From positions 49,264 through 113,263 of the forward strand of contig NZ_VZOT01000009.1 of NCBI RefSeq assembly GCF_008801935.1: a stretch of DNA of 64,000 nucleotides. Direction: 5' to 3'. Shown piece after piece: positions 56,583-64,000 of the stretch (positions are counted from its first letter, which is position 1; every line of letters starts with the position of its first letter). The notes under the pieces were generated by a model that was not told the origin of the DNA, searched no databases, and was given only the letters and a program-made list of their open reading frames with translations. The stretch is from Comamonas kerstersii. GTDB lineage: Bacteria; Pseudomonadota; Gammaproteobacteria; Burkholderiales; Burkholderiaceae_C. The position numbers and the translations under genes were made by a program.

Positions 56583-58050
56583 ATGAGCGCGTCTGCTTTT
56601 TCTTCATCTATTACGAGCGCGCACAGCCACGCCGGCAACACACTGAGCGTACAGAGTGCCATGGACCACGTCAGCCTGCAGGCTGACCGCCTGATGCTCG
56701 CCCTCGTCGCCATCGCCTCCATTCTGGCTTTCCCGATTGGCTGGCACTACTCCAACATGGATATCGCCACCTGGGCAGCACCTTTGCTGATCGCTGTGGC
56801 GGCTGGTCTGTATGCCTGCTGTGCTGGCACGGCAGTCACACGCTATGCCCTGCCCTTGATTCTGTGCGCCGCCGTGGCACTGCAGATCCAGGTATCGCTG
56901 GGCACCCTGGAATTTCACTTCGGAGTGTTCGTGACCCTGGCCCTGGTCATGGTCTACCGCGAGTGGCGCGTGGTGGTGGCATGTGCAGCTTTTTTTTGCC
57001 ATACACCATATTCTGTTTGACCGCTTGCAGGCCTGGGGCTATGACATTTACTGCACCAGCGCAGCTGATTTTCAGAAAATTCTGCTGCATGCCATTTTCG
57101 TGGTACTGCAAACAGCGGTAGAGATATTTATTCTCCTGAGAATATCCAGTTCTTTCAAACAAGGCATTGAATTACAGGCCCTGGTGAATACCATTCATGA
57201 TGGCGACCGATTTAATCTGCATATTTCCAGCGAAAATGTGCAAACCCCGCTGGCCCTTGATCTGAAGCAATTGATTATGAAGCTGGACAGCATTGTGCGC
57301 ACCGTCACCGACAGCGTGGCCCAGCTGCATGCCACCACCCAGTCCATCCAGAGCGGCAGCAGCGATTTGTCGGTACGCACGGAAACTGCCTGCAGCGCGC
57401 TGGAAGAAACCGCCAACGCTGCCGCCCGTGTGCTCAGCATCGTGGAGCAGGCCCGCAGCCTGGCGCAAGATGCCGATCGCGTGACGCACGACGCTGCGCA
57501 TGCGGCCCAGCAAAGCCATACACTTGTGGAACAGCTCGCACAGAGCATGAGTGCCATCAACCAGCAGTCCGAGCAGATTGCAGACATTGCCACCGTCGTG
57601 GACGGCCTGGCCTTCCAGACCAATCTGCTCGCACTGAACGCGGCGGTGGAAGCTGCCCGTGCCGGTGAACATGGCCGTGGCTTTGCCGTGGTGGCAGAAG
57701 AAGTGCGTCACCTGGCGCTGCGCTCCGCAGACTCTGCCAAGCAGATTCGTGAGCTGATTCAGACATCCGTGCAGACCGTCGGTGTCGGCAGTGCGCAGAG
57801 CAAAGACGCGCTGAACGCCATCGGCACCCTTTCTCGCATGGCACATGACATTACCAGCCGCATGCAGGATATTGCCAGCGCCACCCACTCGCAGACGGAG
57901 GCCATGTCTGACATTACCCAGGCCATCCACCAGCTGGAAAGCACCATGTCGCAGAACGCTGCGCTGGCAGAGCAGTCCAGCGCCTTTGCCGCCAGCCTGC
58001 AAAGGCAGACGGTCCACCTGGCAGACAGTGTGCAAGCTTTTAAAAATTAA
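56583..58050 (+). pseudogene. Methyl-accepting chemotaxis protein, frameshifted at a T8 run
   Basis: Membrane chemoreceptor. Frame 1 starts at the ATG 56583 (MSASAFSSSITSAHSHAGNT) and encodes about five hydrophobic segments, then meets a run of eight T at 56990-56997. Beyond it the protein continues in the next frame ([18 protein letters not shown]) to the signalling domain with [20 protein letters not shown] and ends at 58050. With seven T the frame is whole, giving about 488 aa. No clear HAMP domain is seen. It may be off through slippage, a phase-variable gene, or a sequencing error. No separate ligand domain is recognised. Confidence 0.85.
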
Positions 58051-58131
58051 TAGCTGTCAGCGCAGATAAACAAAAGGGTTGAGATAGATATCTATCTCAA
58101 CCCTTTGTTTTTTGGGCGCTAGGCGCTTTCA
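58051..58131 (+). repeat. Long nested palindromic repeat, type B copy 4
   Basis: TAGCTGTCAGCGC and GGGCGCTAGGCGCT arms enclose a perfect 34-bp palindrome, AAAGGGTTGAGATAGAT and its complement (58073-58106), followed by TTTTTT. It lies directly after the chemoreceptor stop. Confidence 0.85.
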
Positions 58132-58165
58132 GTTTCAGAGCAATCTGTGTGCGGCTGCCTGCAGC

Positions 58166-59020
58166 TCATAGCACTTTGCGCATGGTGATATGGTCAATGC
58201 CCGCCTCGTCGTAGACCTCGCCTTCCGCCACAAAACCTGCGCGGGCGTAAAAGCGCTGGGCATGCAGCTGGGCGTGGAGTACGACTTCCTTGTCGCCACG
58301 GTCACGGGCGGCCTGGATCAGGGTGTCCAGCACCTGGCGACCCAGCGCGCCACCACGCATTTCGCGCGCTACGGCCATGCGGCCGATGCGGCCTACGCCG
58401 GGCGCATCGCTGACCAGACGGCCTGTGGCCACGGGATGCCCCAGACGGTTCACGGCCACCACATGGCGGCAGATGGGATCAAACTCGTCAATCTCGATCT
58501 CGCGCGGCACGCCCTGCTCTTTGACGAAGACTTCCATGCGCAGGCGCTCGGCCAGACGCCCCAGATCGTTCCAGTTACCTGAGCGCAGCTCGACCATGTC
58601 CTCCCCCGCCTCATAGGCGGTGAGCATGTCGCGCAACTGCTGCGGCACGGGCTGGGGCTCGCGCTCTTCATTGGCGAACACATAGACCAGCTCTACGGTG
58701 TTGAGCAGCTGCTGGCCGCGGAAGATACCTGCCTCAAACTGCAGCGAGGTATTGCCCTGCTTCACGCAGCGAATGCCAACGTCCAGCATATCCCCCATCT
58801 GGGCAGAGGCGTGGTAGGTCACCGACGCCTTTTTCACGAACAGCTCGCCGCCCAGGCTGGCCCAGCTTTGCGCATAGGGCATGGCCATCTGCTTCCAGTA
58901 TTCGGTGATGGCCACATCGGCATACATCAGATAGTGGGCGTTGAACACAATCTTCTGGGCATCGACTTCTGCCCAGCGCACGCTCAGGCGGTGGTGGCAG
59001 CGGAAATCCTGTGGTTGCAT
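58166..59020 (-). CDS. Fusion of a YbgC-type thioesterase and a GNAT acetyltransferase
   Basis: A 284-aa two-domain protein. The N-terminal hotdog thioesterase (about 1-135) has VRWAEVDAQKIVFNAHYLMY, the Asp-containing active-site region of 4HBT/YbgC enzymes. The C-terminal GNAT domain (about 140-284) has EVFVKEQGVPREIEIDEFDP and the acetyl-CoA pyrophosphate loop in MAVAREMRGGALGRQVL. The second domain resembles ElaA/YjcF-like acyltransferases. A joint role in acyl-CoA handling is inference. It is 28 bases from the esterase gene on the same strand. Confidence 0.9.
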   Translation of the reverse strand: MQPQDFRCHHRLSVRWAEVDAQKIVFNAHYLMYADVAITEYWKQMAMPYAQSWASLGGELFVKKASVTYHASAQMGDMLDVGIRCVKQGNTSLQFEAGIFRGQQLLNTVELVYVFANEEREPQPVPQQLRDMLTAYEAGEDMVELRSGNWNDLGRLAERLRMEVFVKEQGVPREIEIDEFDPICRHVVAVNRLGHPVATGRLVSDAPGVGRIGRMAVAREMRGGALGRQVLDTLIQAARDRGDKEVVLHAQLHAQRFYARAGFVAEGEVYDEAGIDHITMRKVL

Positions 59021-59048
59021 GGGTGCTTTGCTTCTTTCTTTGAATGTG

Positions 59049-60020
59049 TCAGAGGTTTACAGTGGTTCCAAGCGCTGCACGCAGCGCGGCGGCCATGTCT
59101 GCATGGGCCTGGCGGGCTTCGGCAATGGCACGGCCCATTTTGACGAATTCGTGCGTCACGCCCTTGTAGATTTCCAGCTCCACGGGCACACCGGCCATGC
59201 GCAGCATGTCCGCGTACTGCACGCCTTCATCCACCAGCGGATCGAGTTCAGCCAGGCAGAAAAAGGCCGGGGCCACACCTTCCACATCGGGAGCGAGCAG
59301 CGGGGCAAAGCGCCAGTCCTCGCGGTCCGCCGCATCACGCACATAGTGGTTGAAGAACCAGTGAATGCCTTCGCGCTCCAGCACCAGGCCGGTGGCGTAG
59401 CGTAGGTGCGAGTCCGTGTCCTGGTGCGCGCAGGTGCCGGGGTAGATCAGCAGCTGCAGCTGCAAGGGCAGCCCGGCATCGCGTGCCAGCAGCGCACAGG
59501 CAGCTGCCAGCGTGCCACCGGCGCTGTCGCCGCCCACGGCCATGCAGCTGCTGTCCAGCCCCAGCGTCTGGCCTTGCTGGTGCAGCCACTGCAGCGCATC
59601 CCAGGCGTCGTTGATGGCGGTGGGGAACTTGTGCTCCGGCGCAAGCCGGTAGTCCAGCGACACCACGGCGCAACCTGCCTGAAACGCCAGCTCACGGCAC
59701 AGGGTGTCGTGCGTGGCCACGCTGCCAATGGTGAAGCCACCGCCATGCAGATACAGCAGCACAGGCAGTGGCTGCGCGGTACTTGGTGCATACAGGCGCG
59801 CATGCAGCTGCGTGCCATCGCGTGCAGGAATCGCAATGTCTTCCACGCGGGGCAATGCTTTGCTGGCAATTTCCAGCACCCCGGCGCCTGCCTCGTAGGC
59901 CGCACGCGCCTGCTCGGGCGTGAGCGTATGCAGATGGGGACGGTTGGCACGCGCCATGCGGCGCAGCACATCGCGCATGGCAGGGGTCAATGGGTGGTTC
60001 AGTTCGTGTGGTTCAGTCAC
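59049..60020 (-). CDS. Alpha/beta hydrolase, hormone-sensitive lipase family
   Basis: Esterase of about 323 aa. The oxyanion-hole motif YLHGGGFTIGS and the nucleophile elbow VGGDSAGGTLAAA are clear; LAELDPLVDEG and VTHEF supply the likely acid and histidine. The GTG at 60020 (VTEPHELNHPLTPAMRD) is preferred to a TTG 42 bases further upstream, since no ATG fits. It is transcribed with the thioesterase-GNAT gene, which ends the pair. Substrate unknown; short-chain esters are typical. Confidence 0.88.
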   Translation of the reverse strand: MTEPHELNHPLTPAMRDVLRRMARANRPHLHTLTPEQARAAYEAGAGVLEIASKALPRVEDIAIPARDGTQLHARLYAPSTAQPLPVLLYLHGGGFTIGSVATHDTLCRELAFQAGCAVVSLDYRLAPEHKFPTAINDAWDALQWLHQQGQTLGLDSSCMAVGGDSAGGTLAAACALLARDAGLPLQLQLLIYPGTCAHQDTDSHLRYATGLVLEREGIHWFFNHYVRDAADREDWRFAPLLAPDVEGVAPAFFCLAELDPLVDEGVQYADMLRMAGVPVELEIYKGVTHEFVKMGRAIAEARQAHADMAAALRAALGTTVNL

Positions 60021-60251
60021 GGCGCACAGGCAGCAATCACAAAGCCGCACATCATGCAGCAATCAGATACCGATTGCAGTCACAGCAGCACAGACTGTGG
60101 GGCTTGCGATGCACGTCCTCGCACACGCCGCAAGCCCGCACACCACGGTCACGTGCAGAACTGGCGCACAATGTGCGCTGAATGCCACACAGGGCATATC
60201 TTCTTTTTCTGTGAGCCACTTAACTGTGCTGCGTGCAGCCATTGAACCAAC

Positions 60252-61328
60252 ATGACACAAGCTCCCAACTCCACGCCTGCTGCCAATTTGACGCCCCGCC
60301 TGACTTCCCTGTCCCACGGCGGTGGTTGCGGCTGCAAGATTGCCCCCGGCGTTCTGGCCAAGCTGATTGGCCAGAGCACCCTGCCCAAGCAGTTCTTTGC
60401 CGACCTGCTGGTAGGCACGGAAACGGCAGACGATGCTGCCGTGTACCGCATCAACGATGAGCAGGCCATTGTCGCCACGACCGACTTTTTCATGCCCATC
60501 GTGGACAACCCACGTGACTTTGGCCGCATTGCTGCCACCAACGCCCTGTCGGACATCTACGCCATGGGCGGCACACCGCTGATGGCGCTGGCCATTGTGG
60601 GCATGCCTATCAATGTGCTGCCCCACGAAACCATTGCAGAAATTCTGGATGGCGGCGCATCCATCTGCCAGGAAGCTGGCATTCCGCTGGCCGGCGGCCA
60701 CTCCATCGACTCCGTAGAGCCTATCTACGGTCTGGTGGGCATTGGCATCGTCAACCCCAAGCAGCTCAAGCGCAATGCCGACGCCAAGGCAGGCGACGTG
60801 CTGGTGCTGGGCAAGCCACTGGGCGTGGGTATCTACTCCGCAGCACTGAAGAAGAACCTGCTGGACGAAGCGGGCTACGCTGCCATGGTGGGTGCAACCA
60901 CCAAGCTCAACCGCCCCGGTGCAGACCTGTCCAAACTCGACGGCGTGCATGCCTTGACGGACGTGACCGGCTTTGGCCTGCTGGGCCACAGTCTGGAACT
61001 GGCACGCGGCGCCAAGCTGACAGCCCACATTGACCTGAATGCCCTGCCCATCCTGCCCGGCGTGATGGAGCTGGCCGAGCAAGGCATCTTCACCGGTGCT
61101 TCTGGCCGTAACTGGACGTCCTACGGCGAAGCCATCCGCCTGCCCGAAAACATCACCGATGCCCAGCGCGCCTTGCTGACCGACCCACAAACCTCCGGCG
61201 GCCTGCTGGTGTCCTGCACGCCAGACACTGTGGACGAAGTGCTGCGTACCTTCCAGCAGCACGGCTTTGCCGATGCCTGCGTGATTGGCCGTATGGAAGC
61301 TGGCGAACCCGAAGTGCGCGTGGCCTGA
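60252..61328 (+). CDS. selD: Selenide, water dikinase (selenophosphate synthetase) SelD
   Basis: Makes selenophosphate from selenide and ATP, the selenium donor for SelA and SelU. The 358-aa protein has SHGGGCGCKIAPGVL near residue 22, where Cys and Lys are the catalytic pair; it is a Cys form, with no Sec codon. VATTDFFMPIVDNPRDFGRI and the LTDPQTSGGLLVSC segment are typical. It lies about 42 kb from the other selenium genes, divergent from the esterase, with a 231-bp spacer that holds its promoter. Confidence 0.97.
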   Translation: MTQAPNSTPAANLTPRLTSLSHGGGCGCKIAPGVLAKLIGQSTLPKQFFADLLVGTETADDAAVYRINDEQAIVATTDFFMPIVDNPRDFGRIAATNALSDIYAMGGTPLMALAIVGMPINVLPHETIAEILDGGASICQEAGIPLAGGHSIDSVEPIYGLVGIGIVNPKQLKRNADAKAGDVLVLGKPLGVGIYSAALKKNLLDEAGYAAMVGATTKLNRPGADLSKLDGVHALTDVTGFGLLGHSLELARGAKLTAHIDLNALPILPGVMELAEQGIFTGASGRNWTSYGEAIRLPENITDAQRALLTDPQTSGGLLVSCTPDTVDEVLRTFQQHGFADACVIGRMEAGEPEVRVA

Positions 61329-61349
61329 GCGCCCTTCACGCCTCTTCAC

Positions 61350-61384
61350 AAAAACGCCCGTGCACCAACGCCTGACGTTTTTTC
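61350..61384 (+). terminator. Possible weak terminator after selD
   Basis: AAAAACG and CGTTTTTT can pair around a long loop, followed by T. The stem is mostly A-T, so this is a weak call. Confidence 0.35.
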
Positions 61385-61478
61385 TTACATGGCTTGCGCA
61401 TGCGCACTGGCATATGGAGACAAGCGCTGCGCACACAGTACAAGACTCCTCATCCCAAGCTGTTGAAAGGAGTTCTCC

Positions 61479-61892
61479 ATGCTGCAATTGAATGCCAAGC
61501 TGCTCGCCCTGCTGGCCTGTGCTTCGCTGGCTCCACATGCCTTCGCACAAGGCAATACCGGTGCCATTCCCGCTTTCGTCACCCAAGGTGCGCTGTCATA
61601 CAGCTGTGGCGGTATTGGAGAGACCCAGTCCAGCGCCATGACGCAGGCTCAAAGTCAGTTTCCTCTGTCCTTGCTGTTTGTGGCCAAGGGGGGCGCGTAT
61701 CTGGCCAATGTGAATGTGAGCGTCACCAATGCGCAGAACGCCACCGAGCAGTTCAATGCCGGTGGCCCCATATGCCTGCTGAAGCTGCCTGCAGGCAATT
61801 ACACCGTGAGCGCCACAGCACCAGATGGCAGCACCCAGACCAAGACCGTGACGGTAGACAGCACCAGCAAGACGCTGGAGTTTGTGTATTGA
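61479..61892 (+). CDS. Small exported protein of unknown function
   Basis: 137 aa with a typical signal peptide (MLQLNAKLLALLACASLAPH, cleavage near AFA/Q). The mature part looks like a beta-sandwich with LPAGNYTVSATAPDGSTQTK, similar to carboxypeptidase-regulatory/CarboxypepD-like domains, and has two cysteines that could form a disulfide. GAAAGGAG precedes the start. It stands between selD and the old yellow enzyme; no function can be assigned. Confidence 0.75.
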   Translation: MLQLNAKLLALLACASLAPHAFAQGNTGAIPAFVTQGALSYSCGGIGETQSSAMTQAQSQFPLSLLFVAKGGAYLANVNVSVTNAQNATEQFNAGGPICLLKLPAGNYTVSATAPDGSTQTKTVTVDSTSKTLEFVY

Positions 61893-61930
61893 TGCCTGCA
61901 CCTGCCTGCGCTGCGTAGCAGGTGCGCATG

Positions 61931-61963
61931 AAAAAGGGTTGTGCCAAGCACAACCCTTAAAAA
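61931..61963 (-). terminator. Terminator of the old yellow enzyme gene
   Basis: AAGGGTTGTG and CACAACCCTT pair over 10 bp. Read on the minus strand the stem is followed by TTTTTC, and it lies about 50 bases beyond the gene. Confidence 0.8.
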
Positions 61964-62006
61964 TGGCGCTAAGGCTTATGCAGCAAGCGCTGGCTGCTAT
62001 TAAAAG
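61963..62006 (+). repeat. Short palindromic repeat, type A copy 6
   Basis: GGCGCTAAGGCTTATGCAGC then AAGCGCTGGCTGCTATTAAA; same order as copy 1. It overlaps the 3' flank of the old yellow enzyme gene. Confidence 0.75.
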
Positions 62007-62011
62007 CGCAA

Positions 62012-63085
62012 TTACTTCGCCTGCAGCTGCTCCAGCGTGGGGTAGTCGTTATAGCCCGTAGCATCCGGGCTATAGATGGTCGAAGCATTGAGTTCGTTCC
62101 ACGCCGCACCCTTGGCAATGCGCTCTGGCAGATCAGGGTTGGCGATAAAGGCACGGCCAAAGGCCACGGCATCCGCCGCGCCGCTGGCGACCACGGCCTG
62201 TGCCTGTTCAGCAGTGAAGCTGTCATTGGCAATGAACACGCCCTTGAACACCTGGCGCATGTGCTGGCCAATGGGCAGCACGCCGTCTTTCAGCTCTTCA
62301 CGCGAGAAGATAAAGCCCAGCTTGCGCGCCTGCAGCTGCTCCGCCACATAGGTAAACAGCGCCACAGGGTTGCTGTCGCTCATGCTGTGCGTATTGCTCA
62401 TGGGGTTCAGGTGCACGCCAATGCGCTCGGCAGGCCACTCCTTGAGCAAGGCATCCACCGTCTCCAGCAGGAAGCGCGCACGATTTTCAATGCTGCCGCC
62501 GTACTGGTCGGTACGCTGGTTGCTGCCTTCGTGCAGGAACTGGTCAAACAGATAGCCGTTGGCAGCATGCACTTCAATAAAGTCAAAACCTGCCTCTTTC
62601 GCATTGCGGGCGGCTTGCACAAAGTCCTGCACGATGCCTGCAATCTCCGCCGTTTCCAGGGCGCGGGGCACGGCATAGGGGCGCTTGGGACGCAACACAC
62701 TCACATCGCCTTCAGCGGCAATCGCACTGGGGGCCACTGGCAGCTGGCCATCAAGCAATTCAGGGTCAGAAATACGGCCCACATGCCACAGCTGCACGGC
62801 AATATGGCCACCTGCGGCATGGACTGCATCGGTTACGCGTTTCCAGCCAGCCACCTGCTGGGCCGACCAGATACCGGGGGTGTTCGGATAGCCCACGCCC
62901 ATGGGGCATACGGAAGTGGCCTCCGTCAAAATCAGGCCCGCCGTGGCACGCTGGCGGTAATGCTCTACCTGCAAGTCACCCACGCTGCGCTGCTCAAAGG
63001 CGCGCATGCGGGTCAAGGGAGCCATGAAAATTCGGTTGGGCAGCTGCACGCTACCGATTTGCAAGGGGGTATGTAACTGCGACAT
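62012..63085 (-). CDS. Old yellow enzyme family alkene reductase (NemA-like)
   Basis: FMN-dependent reductase of activated C=C bonds, 357 aa from the ATG at 63085. The N-terminal LPNRIFMAPLTRMRA, the Thr-Glu-Ala segment in GLILTEATSVCP, DFIEVHAANGYLFDQFLHEG with the catalytic region, and AFGRAFIANPDLPERIAKGA are typical. It is single, with a terminator downstream. Family members act on enones and nitro compounds; the natural substrate is unknown. Confidence 0.95.
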   Translation of the reverse strand: MSQLHTPLQIGSVQLPNRIFMAPLTRMRAFEQRSVGDLQVEHYRQRATAGLILTEATSVCPMGVGYPNTPGIWSAQQVAGWKRVTDAVHAAGGHIAVQLWHVGRISDPELLDGQLPVAPSAIAAEGDVSVLRPKRPYAVPRALETAEIAGIVQDFVQAARNAKEAGFDFIEVHAANGYLFDQFLHEGSNQRTDQYGGSIENRARFLLETVDALLKEWPAERIGVHLNPMSNTHSMSDSNPVALFTYVAEQLQARKLGFIFSREELKDGVLPIGQHMRQVFKGVFIANDSFTAEQAQAVVASGAADAVAFGRAFIANPDLPERIAKGAAWNELNASTIYSPDATGYNDYPTLEQLQAK

Positions 63086-63253
63086 CAATGACTTTCTTCA
63101 GGCCAGCAACACCTCATCAGGTGTCTGGCAATTGCACAACAGGCTTGCTAGATGCAGCCTGCTACAGGAAATACAAGAGCAAGCACTATCAAAAAAATCG
63201 CCATGCATCGCAGGGGGCCATCAAGTGCCACCACACGCGCAGCGCCAGCTTGC

Positions 63254-63574
63254 TCAGATCTTCCACCAGCCCACCATGCCCAGTGCAGACAGCGCCCACA
63301 TCAGCATCAGCGCGTGGCGCTGCCACTGCACACGCTGGCGCAGCCATGTGAAATAGACCACGGCCGTCACCCCTGCAATTGCCAGTGCCATCAGTGGCAG
63401 GCTGGTCATCAGAGCGCTGGCGCGTGCGCCTTCTTCCAGCGGCACATGCATGGTGGCCAGCAAGGCCAGCGGCAGGCAACCCGTCACGGTCAGCGTGAAA
63501 GCCGCCAGCGCATAAGACCAGCCAAAGCTCAGGCCCAGAAACGAGTGGAATACGGGAGGAGTTGGCTTGGACAT
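63254..63574 (-). CDS. Small integral membrane protein of unknown function
   Basis: 106 aa from the ATG at 63574 (MSKPTPPVFHSFLGLSFGWS); the longer open frame upstream has no membrane or family features. Three hydrophobic segments (about residues 17-40, 55-75 and 85-104), including MTSLPLMALAIAGVTAVVYF. It resembles small DUF-type iron-uptake accessory membrane proteins, but I cannot name it with confidence. No operon partner on the same strand. Confidence 0.65.
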   Translation of the reverse strand: MSKPTPPVFHSFLGLSFGWSYALAAFTLTVTGCLPLALLATMHVPLEEGARASALMTSLPLMALAIAGVTAVVYFTWLRQRVQWQRHALMLMWALSALGMVGWWKI

Positions 63575-63749
63575 AGGCACCACAGAGAAAACAGAAAAAG
63601 GGGCTCGGATTGTAGAGCCGGGGCCACACCAGTGATGGCAACAGGCTCTTGGCCCAAAGGCCAGGGAGCCCGTCCCCACCAAAGCACAGCCTGAATCGTT
63701 GTCTGCCGACTGCGCCCAAGCATTCTGACTACGGTGCTGCACCGAACAG

Positions 63750-63790
63750 GCTTGCAGTGCTTATGCAGTCAGCACTGCAAGCTATAAAAA
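63750..63790 (+). repeat. Palindromic repeat with compensatory changes (copy 7)
   Basis: TTGCAGTGCT and AGCACTGCAA form a perfect 10-bp stem around TATGCAGTC, followed by GCTATAAAAA. Compared with copy 1 both arms changed (AGCGCT to AGTGCT and AGCACT) while pairing is kept. Confidence 0.7.
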
Positions 63791-63821
63791 CCAATGAAGC
63801 CAGCAACTCCAGGTTTCAGGA

Positions 63822-64000
63822 GGGTGTCCGAATTTTTGTGTAAACGGTTCGGACGTCAGTTCGCGGAGAGTCCGTCTCCAAACTCAATCGTAAACCGATT
63901 CAGAGCTGCCTTCCAATCTCGGATGGGCATCGTCCACTTGCGGCTGATGTTGTGCAGTGCCAAGTAAAACAGCTTGAGCAGTGCCTCATCGCTGGGGAAT
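63822..64000 (-). mobile_element. IS256-family element, right part cut by the window edge
   Basis: Starts near GGGTGTCCGAATTTTTGTGT (63822 on), which has the look of an IS256-family terminal repeat, and continues past position 64000. The coding part is described separately. Confidence 0.8.
63856..64000 (-). CDS. IS256-family transposase, C-terminal end only
   Basis: The last 47 codons of a mutator-type transposase, reading FPSDEALLKLFYLALHNISR then KWTMPIRDWKAALNRFTIEF and the stop at 63856-63858. KWTMPIRDWKAALN is a signature of the family's C-terminus. The rest, including the DDE triad, lies outside the window. Confidence 0.92.
   Translation of the reverse strand, partial: FPSDEALLKLFYLALHNISRKWTMPIRDWKAALNRFTIEFGDGLSAN

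Noticed and set aside
60252..61328. A second selenoprotein (SelD with Sec)
   Set aside because: The catalytic position is coded TGC (Cys), and there is no in-frame TGA in selD.
1..64000. CRISPR array or prophage
   Set aside because: No set of regularly spaced direct repeats and no phage structural genes are present; the repeats seen are dispersed and palindromic.

Overview
This window is chromosomal DNA from a betaproteobacterium of the order Burkholderiales, very probably family Comamonadaceae and close to Comamonas. I infer this from the high-GC coding style, the dapC-dapD-pilU-dapE-prmB order, the gyrA-serC-pheA-tyrA-aroA/cmk-rpsA-ihfB-lapA-lapB block, the RND and old yellow enzyme families, and the absence of plasmid or phage functions. 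No rRNA operon or CRISPR array was seen. The only tRNA found is the selenocysteine tRNA.

Layout. (1) 1-7257: lysine/diaminopimelate genes dapC (cut by the window edge), dapD and dapE, with the twitching-motility ATPase pilU between them, then prmB and an ABC-F ATPase. (2) 7352-18330: a selenium island: selU on the minus strand, then fdhG-fdhH-fdhI-fdhE-selA-selB-selC on the plus strand. fdhG carries an in-frame TGA read as selenocysteine, followed by a bacterial SECIS hairpin; selD lies at 60252-61328, so the whole Sec-insertion and selenouridine pathway is in this window. (3) 18331-23800: photolyase, a TSUP transporter, an internally deleted IS3-family element that has cut off the 5' end of a cheW gene, an iron-type alcohol dehydrogenase and an Lrp-type regulator. 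(4) 24126-34258: a tripartite RND efflux operon and a set of SDR, NADP-oxidoreductase and thioesterase genes. (5) 34505-40721: purL, a 193-bp MITE-like element, map and an OmpA-family gene. (6) 40962-52832: the gyrA to lapB supraoperon, joining DNA topology, serine and aromatic amino acid synthesis, CMP kinase, ribosomal protein S1, IHF-beta and LPS-assembly control. (7) 52950-63574: accessory genes including an MFS and an EamA transporter, a cut-down GntR regulator, a chemoreceptor broken at a run of eight T, a thioesterase-GNAT fusion, an esterase, selD and an old yellow enzyme. (8) 63822-64000: the end of an IS256-family element running off the window.

The most unusual signal is a family of small palindromic repeats present at least twelve times in 64 kb. 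They share a core close to GCAGCAAGCGCT followed by AGCTAT and A/T. Several copies keep a hairpin by compensatory base changes, four are expanded into long nested hairpins, and two lie inside coding sequence (purL and aroA), where they are translated. Other points worth checking are a perfect 13-bp hairpin covering the ribosome-binding site and start codon of the alcohol dehydrogenase gene, the poly-T frameshift in the chemoreceptor, and the MITE-like element.
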